DNA from: Patiria pectinifera
Lineage: Eukaryota; Echinodermata; Asteroidea; Valvatida; Asterinidae
Direction of reading: 5' to 3'
DNA: 64,000 nucleotides
NCBI GenBank assembly: GCA_029964075.1
Contig: CM057135.1
Span: 1,969,001 to 2,033,000 of the forward strand
The position numbers and the translations under genes were made by a program. The stretch's first letter is position 1; every line of letters begins with the position of its first letter. Shown in pieces: positions 53,010 to 64,000 of this stretch. Below the pieces are notes generated by a model that was not told the origin of the DNA, made no database searches, and saw only the letters and a program-made list of their open reading frames with translations.

Positions 53010-55600
53010 CTTTTCCCCGGGAAAATGCGTAAACATAAACAACAGAAGCGTGAGGGTTGCCATGAATCACTGAACAAGTTATGGTCACTCCATTTGCAAC
53101 GCTGTTAAAATTGGCAAGTTGGCAAAATAACACCTCATCTACCGGATGAATAGGGAAAAAACTTGTTTTAAGCAAATTTTCTAAGGAAACAGTTGGGATT
53201 TGGGGTGATTTGTTATAGATGCATGGCGATGACAACATTTTAACGTAAAGTTTCAATTTCGTCATTGCCTAATTTTGTGATGGCTGAACAAAGCGTAAAT
53301 TTTGGTTTTTTTCACATATCTTGGGAACAATTTCGAATAAAAGGGGCGACACTCCAGGGCGGAGTCAAATGCTGGCTGAAGGGGAAAGAATGCGATACTT
53401 TCAATTGATGTTCTTTTTATTAAGAAAAAAGGTACACTCTAAAAACGCATAACTAAGATTTGACTAGAAAACAAGTTGAATTTTAAAATCAAGGCCTATT
53501 CAGGGTCAGCTGGGTGCAACCAAATCTCAGTCAGATACGATTTTTTCAGGCATTACTTTTGACTTGTTATGCAAATAACTTAAACTACCTTCTAGTTATA
53601 CAAATCTTTGCATGTTTAATTACAATTCCTACTAGTCAACTTTCATTAATTGTGAAAATTAATTTCACACTCGGCACTGACGTATGGCACAGCCCATAGA
53701 TTGTCCATGATGATATTTGATTTAGTTTTAACTGGACATGTATTTTTACCCGAGGTGTTAGAGATGGAAATCAACTACTTAATTTTGACGTTATTATCAC
53801 CGTCCATACAAGTCTCATTAGATGCGAGGCCACAAATATATGTCTAGCTTTATTGTCATGTCGATGTTCCATATTCAAGCATGAATTAAACATGAAACAC
53901 TTTTACACAACAACAAATACCCTATTCGATTGGCAAAACGTAGCTGCACTTGCCAATAACAACTGGTTATACCCCAAAACAATGGCATGTTCATGAACTT
54001 AAAGCGGGGCCCATGAGGAGTGGCGTTTCGTCGCATGAAAATAGTTTGTAAGTTAATTAAATATGTCACTAAACACACAATTATCTGATTTGAAATTAAA
54101 ATAGTGTTTTGTAAATTTCTTACCGTGCAATGCCATGACGTCGTACTTCTGTCTAACAGGTGTAGCTAGGTGTGTACTTCTCAAGTGGATCGGTTTACGG
54201 CAATGCTTTCACGATTTTTTTTTTTTATAAATTTTAACAATTGGTGAAGTTAACTAGTGAACGAGTATGTGTTGTATTTCATGTGTGCAGTCAGGGACAG
54301 GAGTTGCAGTAGTTGTATTCATTTTAAAAATTTTTAATCAACTTTAACTTCACTTTTAAATTTGACTAAACACGATAACCCCCAATAGTCTGAGTTTTAC
54401 TTCGTTACAGCATGGCATGCTCTTAGTAAACGAGCTAGCATATACTCAAGCAGTCGTGCAAAGATTTCACAAAGCTCTTAATATAGTCCGTGGGATTGGA
54501 GAGATACGCGATCTGGTTCGCCGAATTTTATAAAACTTTCCAGACATGTAGATTATGATGTACCATATAAAAAAAACCTGTGTTCCCCGATCCACAGCTT
54601 GTTTGAGATTAAGAAAATCTGGGATAAAAATGACGAAAATTCTGCTTGAGAAAAAAACTTAAGAAATAGCGCCCTCTATTGACACATTCAGAAACCTATT
54701 CGTACGCAATGAGTGCTTGCCAGATAATATAGGTTTTCCCTGCTATTTCAAAACGTTTATCGTTTAATTTTTAGTGTTCAAAGTTGTCCATCAACATCGA
54801 TCTAGTGCTCTTCCAAAGCTTTAATTTCGTCTGTTGTACAATTTCAAATTCAGTTCAAGCAAATTCAAACGATGAACACAGGCATTTTCGTCACGGAGTA
54901 TTTAATCTCGACTCGTCTACGCCAAACCTTGTCATTCAGAAATTAATTTTGTTCCATTGATTTACATATACATAAGAGGAATTCGATCACTGAATTGTTG
55001 CCATTTGGCAACAGCTTATCCAAATTTGATCTGTACTGACAAATATTCTCGACCCGGTGACTAAAGAGGTTGACCAAACTTTGAAATTGAATGTTATATG
55101 ACTAATTACTTTTGTTAAAAGCGTTGGAAATTTTTCTCGGGCGAAATTGAATGTTACAGTTGATGAATTTGAAATTAAAATCTATTAAATTAACCGGGAA
55201 AACCTATACTTCTTTCAAATTTCATATTACATGCATATTCTTAATTTGTATTATTATTTCTCATCAGGATGAATAATCAATGCACTTGAAGTTTTAAAAT
55301 TGAATGTATTAGACAAAACAAATTGATTAAACCGAATACCCAAAGAGGGGGATTTGTCGAAAATTCAGAACTGATTTTTTATCAGACTTTCCACTTACAC
55401 CCTTTTTTTCAATTGGCTTACCCCCTCCCTACTGTGTAAAGAGTGCCATTTTTTTTCAAAGTTCGCTTATTTTTCCGAACAAGTGCCCTTTTCAAAAAAG
55501 AAGTTGTGTCCTTTTGTTGTGGCATGCCTTTTTGGGTGCCTTATTCCGAATTTAGCACATATCGCCCTGAAAAGCACAATATATTGACCCTTTATGTGCA
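53010..55600. other. No gene seen
   Basis: AT-rich, with no coding signal or repeat I can name. The 55443-56003 plus-strand ORF is the antisense of a LINE fragment plus low-complexity sequence. Confidence 0.4.
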
Positions 55601-55779
55601 TCATGTCGGCTTTGAACAGCGCCCCCATCGACAGATGGTACCAGCCCCCCCCCCCCTTCTCCCCTGCTTTTTGATTTTAAGGGGGCTCAGTGAGAAAAAA
55701 ACCTGTATACACTTTACAACGGATGTGCTAGTGCCCTTTAAAAAAATTTTACCCCCGATAAAACTGACCGTGCTACGCC

Positions 55780-55990
55780 CCAAATACTGTACGTGGTCCT
55801 TCCATGACACGTTAAGGGCTATCCTGAGCATGCGCGTGTACACCTCATCCAATGCCTTCTCTTGTTGCACCGTAAGCGTCCATGCCTCCGCTCCATACAG
55901 TACAGTCTCCACTGTTGCGACAAAAAGACGTCGTTTCAGGTCATCTCCCCAGTCCCGACTTCCATACTTTCCCAATACCGTGAAAGGCAT
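55780..55990 (-). pseudogene. LINE fragment, C-terminal part of the RT protein
   Basis: The minus strand encodes DLKRRLFVATVETVLYGAEA followed by WTLT, then LDEVYTRMLRIALNVSWKDH and VQYLG. This is the region after the RT palm/thumb found in several LINE clades (the typical sentence is ...LYG.E.WTLT....L...YTRMLR.... W.DH). It is truncated on both sides and unrelated to the LINE at 14-16 kb. Confidence 0.6.
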
Positions 55991-56003
55991 AGGTAACTGC
56001 TAA

Positions 56004-57934
56004 TTGCTTATCAATTTCATTTTAAATTAGTTGATAATTAATATTCATTGCTTTCATTTAGAAAACTTGAAATTGAACGACGATTTCGTAAATAAAATAT
56101 ACTCAGATCGTATGGCCGATTTTCTAAATGTACAAATTTTGAATTTGACGACCGTTTCCGAAATTTTCCAAAACGCAGTCTTCATTCGGCTGTGCCTGCT
56201 AACGTGCTATCTGGGTGCCTAATTTTGAAGATTCCACATCAACATTAGTCAATGTTATCTTACGGAAACATCAAACTGTATTATCATAACTGTATGATAT
56301 TACGAAGCAATTTTTTTTTTTTAATTTTGATCAGAACATTTAAAGCTACAAGCGATAAAGCGAAATCGGTAACCGAAAGCCGAGCTTTGAAAAGGGCCAT
56401 CAGTGTCGTCAAGTTTATTTTTAGCCACGGAGGCTGCCTGACCTAAGATTCAACAGGAATAGTCAGACTCTTTTGGTCTGGGAACAAAGCTACACTCGTC
56501 GCAGGGGCGGCAAGCAAAGCTGGTGTTAATCATTAAAACCGTCTTACCGTCTTTATTATTGTAAAAATTGTTTACAAGAATTGGCGTCAATATATATGTG
56601 TGATGTTTCTTTAAAGCCACCATACTGTATCGTTACGAACGCGTTTTTTTTCCAGAGTTTGTTTTGCACAATTTTAAGCAATTCGTCCCTAAAATATATC
56701 TACCATTTAATGGAAACATAAAAAGAATCAGCCAATCAGATCCACATCTACGACACCATAGAAATGGCACATGAAACAGCAGTGCAGTGGAACCGGGGTA
56801 TACGGTTGGCATTTGACCCCCCCCCCCCTTCCCACATCATGACAAAAAATGACACCCTCTCGAGATCATAATGTGCCCCCCCTGGAGATGAATTAACAAA
56901 TGCCCCTCGAGTAAACATCAGCATTGTGATCGCGCTTATAAAATCTCTCCTATCTTTTAATGCAAACTGCCCCTGTAACACCACTTGCGCATTTGTTAAC
57001 CTTTATCGAGATGGCCAAATATCTCTCAAAAACAAAACACTCTTGCAATGATAAAAAATTTACAGACATTAAGATGTTCCATGTAAAAAAATAACTCTTT
57101 TTAAACAATCCCGTGTTTGTTTTGACATAAACAAAACTTATATAAAACGCTGATAATTCTTGGTGAGAAAAAAAAAACATAACAAACAGAGCCCTCTACT
57201 GACAAAGCAATGACGATTTTCTCACGCAATGAGTGAGGATACTTTCATGTTACATGTATGTTTGAGATGTTTAGTGATTATCTGTCATCAGCATGCCAAA
57301 AAAATGGACATAACAGTTTATACTCATACTACAAAAAGGAATCACGCAGGAGAAAAGTTTGTTGTGTCTCTCGCCACAGCTTCAATGTTTTAATCAACCT
57401 TCTTCAACCGGAATACCAAAGATTAAGGGCAAACCGGATACATAGAGCACATTAACATTAACATTAAACATTAGGAGGTACCCATGACCACCTCACGTAG
57501 TTTGATGCTCACAAGAAAACTGATTGTGATACCCAAGACCACAATGACGATAGTGATACCCAGTGACCACTACCCACCAACAACGGCCGTTGTGAAAGCC
57601 TGTTAATTAACAGGTAAGGTGCTATAACTTCAGCACTTAATTAAAAATACATTCCCCACAGCAGGCACATGTAGTGGGGGTATAGCCATTGTGGTAAATC
57701 ATAGGCTATACATGTACATGTAGATTCGAGATTAACATGTTACTGGATCAGCCCATGAGGCACATCACGGGCCACAATGAATTTAGTTACCAAGTTGAAT
57801 TTAGTTAAGTACACTGTAGTCAAATGTTCACTCCAAACCAGCATTATGGGGCTCGTTCTCTTCTGGGGCACCAATAAAAATGCCAAACGCGAAAAGCGAC
57901 CCACATAAGAAACAAGCACCATCACTGCGGGAAC
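56004..57934. other. No gene seen
   Basis: Non-coding. A stretch near 56990-57070 (TTTATCGAGATGGCCAAATA, then CTCTTGCAATGAT) resembles 62040-62095, indicating a shared old repeat. C-runs occur at 56818-56828 and 56875-56881. Confidence 0.4.
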
Positions 57935-58470
57935 TTACATTAGCGACAAAAAGCAGGAGCGCAAATTTTCTCGAAAGGCTGCATTACCCTCCGGAGAGAG
58001 GTGAACCCCATCTCTCCGGTAGAGGTGAGCGGCAGACCAATGAAATTGGGGGTGATCAAGTACACTGATTCCCAGCCTGCGACATTGTGACCTAGCCCAG
58101 CGGTTAGTCGCTCGCCGTATGTGTTCCATGGATTTTGGGATTGTGCACCATAGTAAAATAGCCGGGGTAATATACATGACCAAACAAGTTTGGTGTTAGG
58201 AAATCTCCCGACATTCTGCCAGCATGACGGCTAGAGTATGCCGAATCGCATAGAAGTTGAGCTGCACTAAGTCATTAGTACCAACATGCATTACTATAAT
58301 GTCTACATCACCAATGCCGTCCAACAAATATGCTAATTGATTCAAGCGTGCTCCACTTCGCCCATTCCATTGCACAGGGATACCCATATCATATGCTGCC
58401 CATCGAACCAGTGAATCCCCCACTATCCCAGCACAGCGTTGCTCATGTGGATGAACACCTACAAATCAAA
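57935..58470 (-). pseudogene. SGNH (GDSL-type) hydrolase
   Basis: Block I is IVGDSLVRWAAYDMG with the catalytic Ser in GDS near 58425. Block III is IIVMHVGTNDLVQL with Asn in GTND near 58278. Block V is RRDGVHLSPEGN with the Asp-x-x-His dyad at 58012-58001. Between blocks III and V the frame changes twice: PNTKLVWSCILPRL-type sequence lies in a different frame from its neighbours. The domain would be an esterase/lipase fold of about 165 residues. An AG acceptor-like TTGATTTGTAG precedes it. Its role in the element is unknown. Confidence 0.7.
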
Positions 58471-58489
58471 TAAAATTATTTGCTTAAAC

Positions 58490-59332
58490 CCTGTGAAAAT
58501 TGACTATGGGGAAGGGGCGGAGGTAACTGGCTAGCGCGTCTGACCGTCATCGACCCATACGCTGTATGTCTGTGAAGGGAAGGCCCAATGCATATGCAGT
58601 AGATGCTGCCCCCATACGAAATGAGTGGGATCTATAATGTGAATTCGTGATGCCACAGCCTGACAACGCAGACTGCAAAACTCTATTGAACTGGTAACGA
58701 GTAAGTGGTTGACTATCAATGTGACAAAAGAGGGGGCCTTGTGTTCTTGGGCGATTTTGAACAAATTGTTGAAGCGCTGCAACAGGGCAGAGAGTGGCAT
58801 CAGCCCACCGACCTACAAGAACAATTTGAGGGGGGCCACGCTGATTTGTCTTAGACTGGCGCAGTGCCAACGTTACTGACTCGCAGCCGTTGGAGAAGCG
58901 TATGTCTGAAATGTGCAAAACTGCAGGCTGCACATCCCCCCGCGAATTTGCCGTGAACTCACTAACTCGTAAGAAACCGAAAAATGCAAGAAGCATAGCA
59001 GAGCGAAACAATGTCACTTCATAATGTGATGAACAAACTTCAGGCAAAATTGCCATAATGCGCGAAAGCAGCGCCAGCGATATTGGTGACCTGCGGTCTC
59101 TTCGCGAAACCCCACGCCTACAACCTTCGAGTAATTTTGTAACCATATACGAATCAGTTGGGTCTGGTCTAGCCTTTCCCCGAAAACCCCCTTGCCCCCC
59201 CTGTTTGGAGGCGCGTGTGTACGCCAGGAAATCTGCATGTTGGCGAACCGTGTCCGTGACGACCACATGCAGCGCATTTGTGCTGATATTTACAGTTGAC
59301 GAACTTACAGCCGTTCGGACTGTTGAACGCAA
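58490..59332 (-). pseudogene. Tyrosine recombinase, stop before the catalytic Tyr
   Basis: The ORF from 59332 contains a SAM-like N-terminal region (SYMVTKLLEGCRRG), the first catalytic Arg in FFGFLRVSEF near 58970, ALRQSKTNQRG, LCPVAALQQF, GPLFCHIDSQPLTR and the HxxR in YRSHSFRMGAAST near 58640. TGA at 58549-58547 follows IQRMGR, where family members usually have Trp; RSDALASYLR, with the probable catalytic Tyr (58525-58523), lies just beyond it in the same frame. So one substitution separates the active-site Tyr from the rest. The reading frame otherwise appears intact. Confidence 0.75.
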
Positions 59333-60819
59333 AGCATATGCGAGTGACCGTGTGCGGTGCAGCCCGCGGTGCCCCTCCGAATGCGGCAGGGGCCGCTTCG
59401 TAAGACGCGACCGTCAGCCACAATTCGACATCAAGCTCACCCCAAGATTTGTGGGGCTGGGCTTCAAGCCGGAGACGAAACTGTTCGTCATATAATCGCC
59501 AACTGCGGCCAGGGAACTGAACCGATGCCGTGCGGACAATCTCAGTGTATTTCAGTAGTTCGTTAACCCGAGAAGGAAACTTAACCAGGTATATTGCCAT
59601 AAAAGTATGAAAAGCTGACACCCACTTGTCCCATGTGTCCATTTTCTTTTGACGGCTTGTTTTGGCCTGATTTGAACGCAAAAACATCTTGTCGTTTTCA
59701 ATGACTAGCGCGACTTCTTCCGCTTTGTTCGACCGCGCAAGTACCTCCGAAGCGCTATCCGCGAACAACAGTGACATGTCTACATACTCATTCCGCCATA
59801 TTTTGTCTTTTAATGACTGAGAAACATGCCCCCCAATCAGTGATGTGGACTGAACGCGAGGAATAGGTTTCGGATTTCCGGAAACCCCATCGATTGCAAT
59901 CCCCGGTAGGTTATTAACCAAGGGTGCCGACAAACCACTACCTACGTTACTGGTTACATTGTTACCCATGCCCCACGGAACAGTATACAAATGTGTGTCA
60001 TTTGTAGCAGTGATTGGACAGGGGGGCGACGCAACTGAATATATAGGTATACCACTAGCAATATTATACAACGGTGCCTCAGCTATTCGTCCCCCCACTT
60101 GGCTTGGAGGAAAACCCACTGTTTGCCCACTTGAAATGCAAGATGTCATGCTTGGAGGAGATGTAAATATTGGCCTAGGCCTACTTGGAATTTCCCCCAT
60201 CATGCCCATGGTAGAAATTAAGCTTGCAGCAGATGGGAATGACCTACTATTTCCCATGACCCCACGGAACTCACCCGACCCTTGGCCTTGGGGAGTAGAG
60301 GCAAAAACCGCTGGCTGATTCCCGACTAGGCCTAGTGGCTGTACCACCGGAGGCATAGCCGCCGAAGAGCTGGCCGCAATCCCACCAGTTGCTCCATAAG
60401 CCGCGGCTAACATCGTGGATGCAACGGGCCTCGCTGCGTCTATCACGGATGCCGACTGCGCTGCTTGATCCAACGGTGCCGACTGCGCTGCCTGATCCAA
60501 CGGTGCCCATTGGGTCAAAGGTGAAGGCTGACCATATCCATAATGACTTGGCATACCCATCGATGCCTGGTGCTGTTGTATACTGGACTGAAGCCGCCGT
60601 CTGACGTGGCTCATCAGGCATGGACAGCGCCGATATACCTGTAGCAGGCTGACCTGGTGCCCTGACGACACTTGGCCCACCGTGAATCTCAGCGGCATGG
60701 ACTGCGGCCTGACGTGCCGAGCTTCTCTGTGGCGCTGACGAAGATCTGCAAGCTCTCTTTCGTGGCCCCTGTGACGGCCGTACGGACTCTGGCCTGCGTT
60801 TGGGCCTACCTCTTGGCAT
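59169..60819 (-). pseudogene. Gag-like protein with CCCH and CCHC zinc motifs
   Basis: A probable start is MPRGRPKRRPESVRP at 60819; its frame changes near 60580 into the long frame that continues to 59169. The N-terminal half is low-complexity (Pro/Gly/Ser/Ala; repeated PLDQAAQSA). The C-terminal half has SQSLKDKIWRNEYVDMSLLF, WDKWVSAFHTFMAIY, ELLKYTEIVR and WRLYDEQFRL, matching the Gag-like ORFs of DIRS/Ngaro elements as I know them. It ends with C-X8-C-X4-C-X3-H (CFAFNSPNGCKF...) followed at once by a CCHC knuckle C-X2-C-X4-H-X4-C. It overlaps the recombinase ORF by 164 bp in another frame. Confidence 0.7.
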
Positions 60820-60866
60820 GTCCTTGTCTTTGCGGACTCCTCACGCGCCACTTGCTCGTAATTCAA

Positions 60867-61140
60867 ATTCTAATTAAACCCGAAATTCGGGTGTAAAAAA
60901 GTTTTCAATCGAGCGTTGATGTTTCTAGATTGAAGCCGTGACTAAAAGTGAATCCGCGCACTCCCGATAGAAAACAATGCGCTGATTGGCTGCCGCGCAA
61001 TCCTAGCGCGGCAAAATAAAGGGAGAATGCATACAACGTCCGCAATGAAGTTTGCGCACGTCCCGCAAGCGATGCTCTGCTTTTATTGGTTGCCCAGGGG
61101 TGTTCAGAATCCCAATTTGCATACAACCTTCCTTAATCAG
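60867..61140 (-). promoter_or_regulatory. Likely 5' region of the tyrosine-recombinase element
   Basis: GC-richer than the flank. It holds ATTGGC/CCAAT-type words (60984, 61087 region) and the inverted pair GCCGCGC/GCGCGGC. It is placed upstream of the Gag-like start on the minus strand. A promoter is inferred from position only. Confidence 0.3.
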
Positions 61141-63190
61141 GATACTCATGCACACTGTATGCTGTACAATTATTGAACTCCCACAAGTACGACCAAATTG
61201 GATTTTGCGCTGAGTATAATAAATTTTACCAGTTATATGGTAAAATGTGTTGTTTCAATTTAATATGATACCGTTCAACAGTTTAAGATCGAATGTTGTG
61301 TTGGTACGGTTAAACCCAAGATGAAAATATTTATGTAATCTTCTTTCTCAGGGTAACGTGTTTTCGTTATGCTCCCACTTTCTTTTTATTTCTTTTTTAG
61401 ATGTTTTTTTTTGGGGGCGGGGGAATTAATTGAAAAGCAAAATGGCCATGAACCATTTTTTTTTAAGGAGTTTCCACCACTGAAATCGTAGTGCGGCATG
61501 GAAAAGGGTATTATATACAGGAATGTGATAAGTAGAAACCGTCTTATTAAAGCAAATAAAAAGACAGTTCTCAAGTTCAGAATTGTAATTTTTTACTTCA
61601 TTTTTATTAAAAATAACCCATGAAAATACAGTTGAGAATAAGTGCAAATGTCGTTTCTTGTAATTATTATACTCCATGCGGAATAAGGTGGTTTAAGTAA
61701 TCACCAAAAGAAATACAAAAAAGTAAATACAGTTGCAATATTTCGCGCTTCTGAACTTATGAAACATCTTCAAAAGAATGTTGCCCGAAATTTAAAAAAG
61801 AATGATGCAGCCTCTTAAAAATGAAGTGGGGTTAATCGTAGGTTTTTGCGGAATAGATGGAGCAACACCAAACCATAATCAATTATTTTAATAATAAAAA
61901 CAGTAAAGCGATTTTTAATTATTTTTTTTGAGGGGGGGGGAATTGTTAAAAAGCAAAATGACCATGAACACATTTTTAAGGAGTTTCTCTCCTCTCTTAG
62001 AATGCAAAATAGCTCTTGAAACCGGCACTCCCGCATTTTGAGCTTTATCAAGATGGACATTTATCTCCCTAAATAACAACGCTCTCGCAATGATGACTTA
62101 TTATTGCGCAGATTGGAAATAGGACATCAAAAACGAAAAGTAGATGGTTTTCATGAATACCAAAATGCTTGCATGCACAACTGAAACTAATTTCAATTGC
62201 AATGCTCGGAACTTAGTTTACCAATATAAAATATAAATTAAATTTCTATTAGCAGACTTACAGTAGGTCAGGGACCTTCAACTGTAGACTTTCGATATGT
62301 TATACAAATAATCAGGATGCATTGTATGAACTAGTCTTCATCCAACTGCTTTTGTCAGTTCAAAATGAATGACTAAGATTTAGACCAAGATGCATGGCCG
62401 ATTATCTTGCAGGTTCGTGACGCATATCATAGATCAAAATAAATTGTACTTTAAACTACTCAGGAAGCTGTTGGGATGCCCAATATAAAATCCACCGTTG
62501 ATCCGTGACCCAAAACGGTACCAAAATCGCGATTTAAAGTTCAGATTTACTCCGTTTCGGCGCAAAAAATGCCGAGTGAAGAATTACGTCATTATTTTAC
62601 AACGAACAATCACCGAGGCAACCTCGCCCCCAGTGCTTACTTTATTTCCAACCTAGTTTCCAATAGTAAACCCTTGAATAGGAAACTTTCTTCCTGCATC
62701 CTGATTCGATACGGCAATTGGCTAGTAATGGGTTTTTGTCGTGTACTTGGTGTTGTTATTCACAACGTGCAGTACGTGTTTTCGCGATTATTCGTCCACG
62801 CCTTCTCGAAAATACTCATTTTCTTCCCAATTTGTTTATATTAATTTAAAATGTGATACTACATGTTGTCTCGGTAAGATCGTAACAATTCAATTAAATA
62901 AATCGTGTTTTTCGTAAATCACGCCATGCTCGCGCTGCGAGGAATTGACTCTGCTTTTACACCAGACACCGGCCGCATAAAAAAACAAACGCAAATGTAA
63001 CGCACACGCAGGCACCAGACTATTCCTCATTTGCATACGTGTTCAAAAATCTTGCACATGCAAATGATCCAATACCAGGATGAGAGAGCAGGTAGTGATG
63101 GGCGCGTACTGCTCGACACCATTGGGGCGAGGTTGTCACCGAGGCCCTTCTGTTGTGGTGCGGTGAATGGACCAATAGCGGGCGCTGTAA
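61141..63190. other. No gene seen; one diverged repeat pair
   Basis: 61408-61480 and 61927-61995 are diverged direct copies: a G-run, GGGAATT, AAAAGCAAAATG, CCATGAAC, then TTTAAGGAGTTTC. No other feature recognised; the 62569 ORF is unassigned. Confidence 0.45.
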
Positions 63191-63197
63191 GTAAGAG

Positions 63198-63250
63198 CAC
63201 GCGCATGCGCCTAAGCACTACTAGACCATGTAGACAGGAAGATGGCGGCC
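63198..63250 (+). promoter_or_regulatory. Host promoter: NRF1-like and YY1-like sites
   Basis: GCGCATGCGC at 63201-63210 is the NRF1 palindrome. AAGATGGCGGCC at 63239-63250 is the YY1 motif, overlapping an ATG. In animal housekeeping genes this pair commonly marks the transcription start and first codons. The surrounding 300 bp is CpG-richer than the rest of the right end. Confidence 0.55.
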
Positions 63251-63397
63251 GCCATGAGCTCCTCGGGCGATGTCGATTCAGACGAAAAGAAGTGCATTAT
63301 GCATGTTTCGAATGACGAATCGAGCGTTTTATCGTTCTTCGAGACAAAGAAGATAAAATTACTTGCTTGTGCCGGTAGTCGAAAGAATGTGGGGTGA
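63242..63397 (+). CDS. Putative first coding exon of a host gene, 51 codons as read
   Basis: The ATG at 63242 (within the YY1 motif), with a second in-frame ATG at 63254 in good context, opens a frame of 51 codons to TGA at 63395. The peptide is acidic at first (SSSGDVDSDEKK) then mixed (IMHVSNDESSVLSFFETKK), with no recognised domain. A weak donor-like GTAGTC lies near 63374, so the real exon may end there and continue beyond the window. The strength of the promoter motifs is the main argument. Confidence 0.35.
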   Translation: MAAAMSSSGDVDSDEKKCIMHVSNDESSVLSFFETKKIKLLACAGSRKNVG

Positions 63398-64000
63398 TCA
63401 ACACACTCAGAAATCGTGCAAAAAGCGGAGAAGTTCATCGGCATGCACATGCACTGATGCAGCACTCTCGTGGAAGGAGAGGATTTCGGAAGGAGATACC
63501 GGAATCTTCGGCCTACGTTAGTTCGTATTATAATTCTTGCCTTGAACTTAACTATAGCTGTTGGATTCGGAATATTTCAAAATATTTTTTTTTTACAACC
63601 TAGATTCATATCACGTGTGGTTTGTTTTGTAAAACATGTTTCTAGTAATATTTAGTAGACCACACGTCCGTCCATTGTTGACAGGAATTAATCGTTGACA
63701 GCATGATCTGATGATCATGGTTGGCAAGGTTAGGAAAAGCCACAGATGAAAGAACGTTTTCACCCTCACTCAGATATGGGATTTTAAGACTAGGAAGAGA
63801 CTCTTACATTACACTACAGAACATTTGATATTGAGTAGGCCTATGCTCCCTGAACTTGGCGACTGTGTATAGAACGGGCGGTTCGCTTGATTTAAAAATA
63901 AGGCGAACAAAATCCACTTTGAGTTTATACTTGGCATCATTGGGGATTCCATTGTGTTGTATGTTGTGGGTCTACAATTCAATTTAAGCCACAATTTTCT
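63398..64000. other. No gene seen
   Basis: AT-rich after 63560. Short open frames overlap the end of the putative first exon and could be intron; nothing else recognised. Confidence 0.35.

Larger units (their letters stand above)
57935..60866 (-). mobile_element. Tyrosine-recombinase element with Gag-like and SGNH hydrolase genes (DIRS/Ngaro-like)
   Basis: Reading the minus strand: a Gag-like protein with CCCH and CCHC zinc motifs (60819-59169), an overlapping tyrosine recombinase (59332-58490), and an SGNH hydrolase (58470-57935). Gag and recombinase styles match DIRS/Ngaro retrotransposons, some of which carry a hydrolase ORF. No reverse transcriptase/RNase H lies between them: gag overlaps the recombinase directly. 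Termini were not found; the real element is probably larger on both sides. GC content is higher than in the surroundings. Confidence 0.65.

Noticed and set aside
55443..56003. 186-residue plus-strand ORF
   Set aside because: It is antisense to a recognisable LINE fragment.

Overview
The window looks like repeat-dense, AT-rich nuclear DNA of a marine invertebrate. The evidence is spliceosomal introns inside transposon genes, tRNA-derived SINEs, frequent words such as TAGGCCT and ACATGTACATGT, a 2A-carrying LINE, a Polinton, a Crypton and a DIRS/Ngaro-type tyrosine-recombinase element. An echinoderm or another deuterostome fits best by impression, but the sequence does not settle the phylum. 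Almost everything recognisable is mobile DNA. The only convincing host signal is a CpG-rich start with NRF1-like and YY1-like motifs and a short ORF at the right end (63.2 kb).

Layout. 0-1 kb: decayed TatD-family nuclease. 1.7-2 kb: weak LTR-like stretch. 2.0-4.7 kb: Crypton-type tyrosine recombinase transposon (minus strand, one intron, several disruptions) with a perfect hairpin beside it. 4.75-5.7 kb: coiled-coil exon remnant, foldback MITE and tRNA-derived SINE. 6.54-8.67 kb: DNA transposon with ~115-bp terminal inverted repeats and a 3-bp target duplication. 11.2 and 38.8 kb: two copies of one MITE with TAA target duplications. 12.5 kb: SINE. 14-16.5 kb: broken CR1/L2-like LINE with a 2A-like motif. 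16.5-17.7 kb: pogo/Tigger-like pseudogene. 18.4-19.65 kb: 606-bp tandem duplication. 20.3-21.6 kb: decayed minus-strand gene with 34-residue repeats.

21.3-32.7 kb: a Ty3/gypsy element, LTR to LTR with a GTAT target duplication. It has gag, pol and an extra zinc-finger ORF where env would lie. It is preceded by a tandem duplicate of its 5' flank, LTR and leader. 34.16-37.10 kb: a 2.9-kb long-inverted-repeat element with an ATAATT target duplication.

41.376-52.600 kb: a complete-ended but gutted Polinton/Maverick with 179-bp TIRs and a GGTGA(A) target duplication. It retains a 5'-truncated major capsid protein, a frameshifted packaging ATPase, integrase fragments, small structural or membrane proteins and a Cys-rich repeat protein of a type I associate with large DNA viruses. 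No polymerase or protease is visible. It carries a 132-bp MITE with telomere-like repeats, a 1.5-kb unclassified segment and an internal duplication. 57.9-60.9 kb: a minus-strand element encoding a Gag-like zinc-finger protein, a tyrosine recombinase and an SGNH hydrolase, with no reverse transcriptase between them.

Most coding regions are broken by frameshifts, stops, small tandem duplications or nested insertions, so the window reads as a graveyard of layered insertions. Boundaries backed by both inverted repeats and target duplications are the firmest calls. Long stretches between them contain nothing I can recognise.
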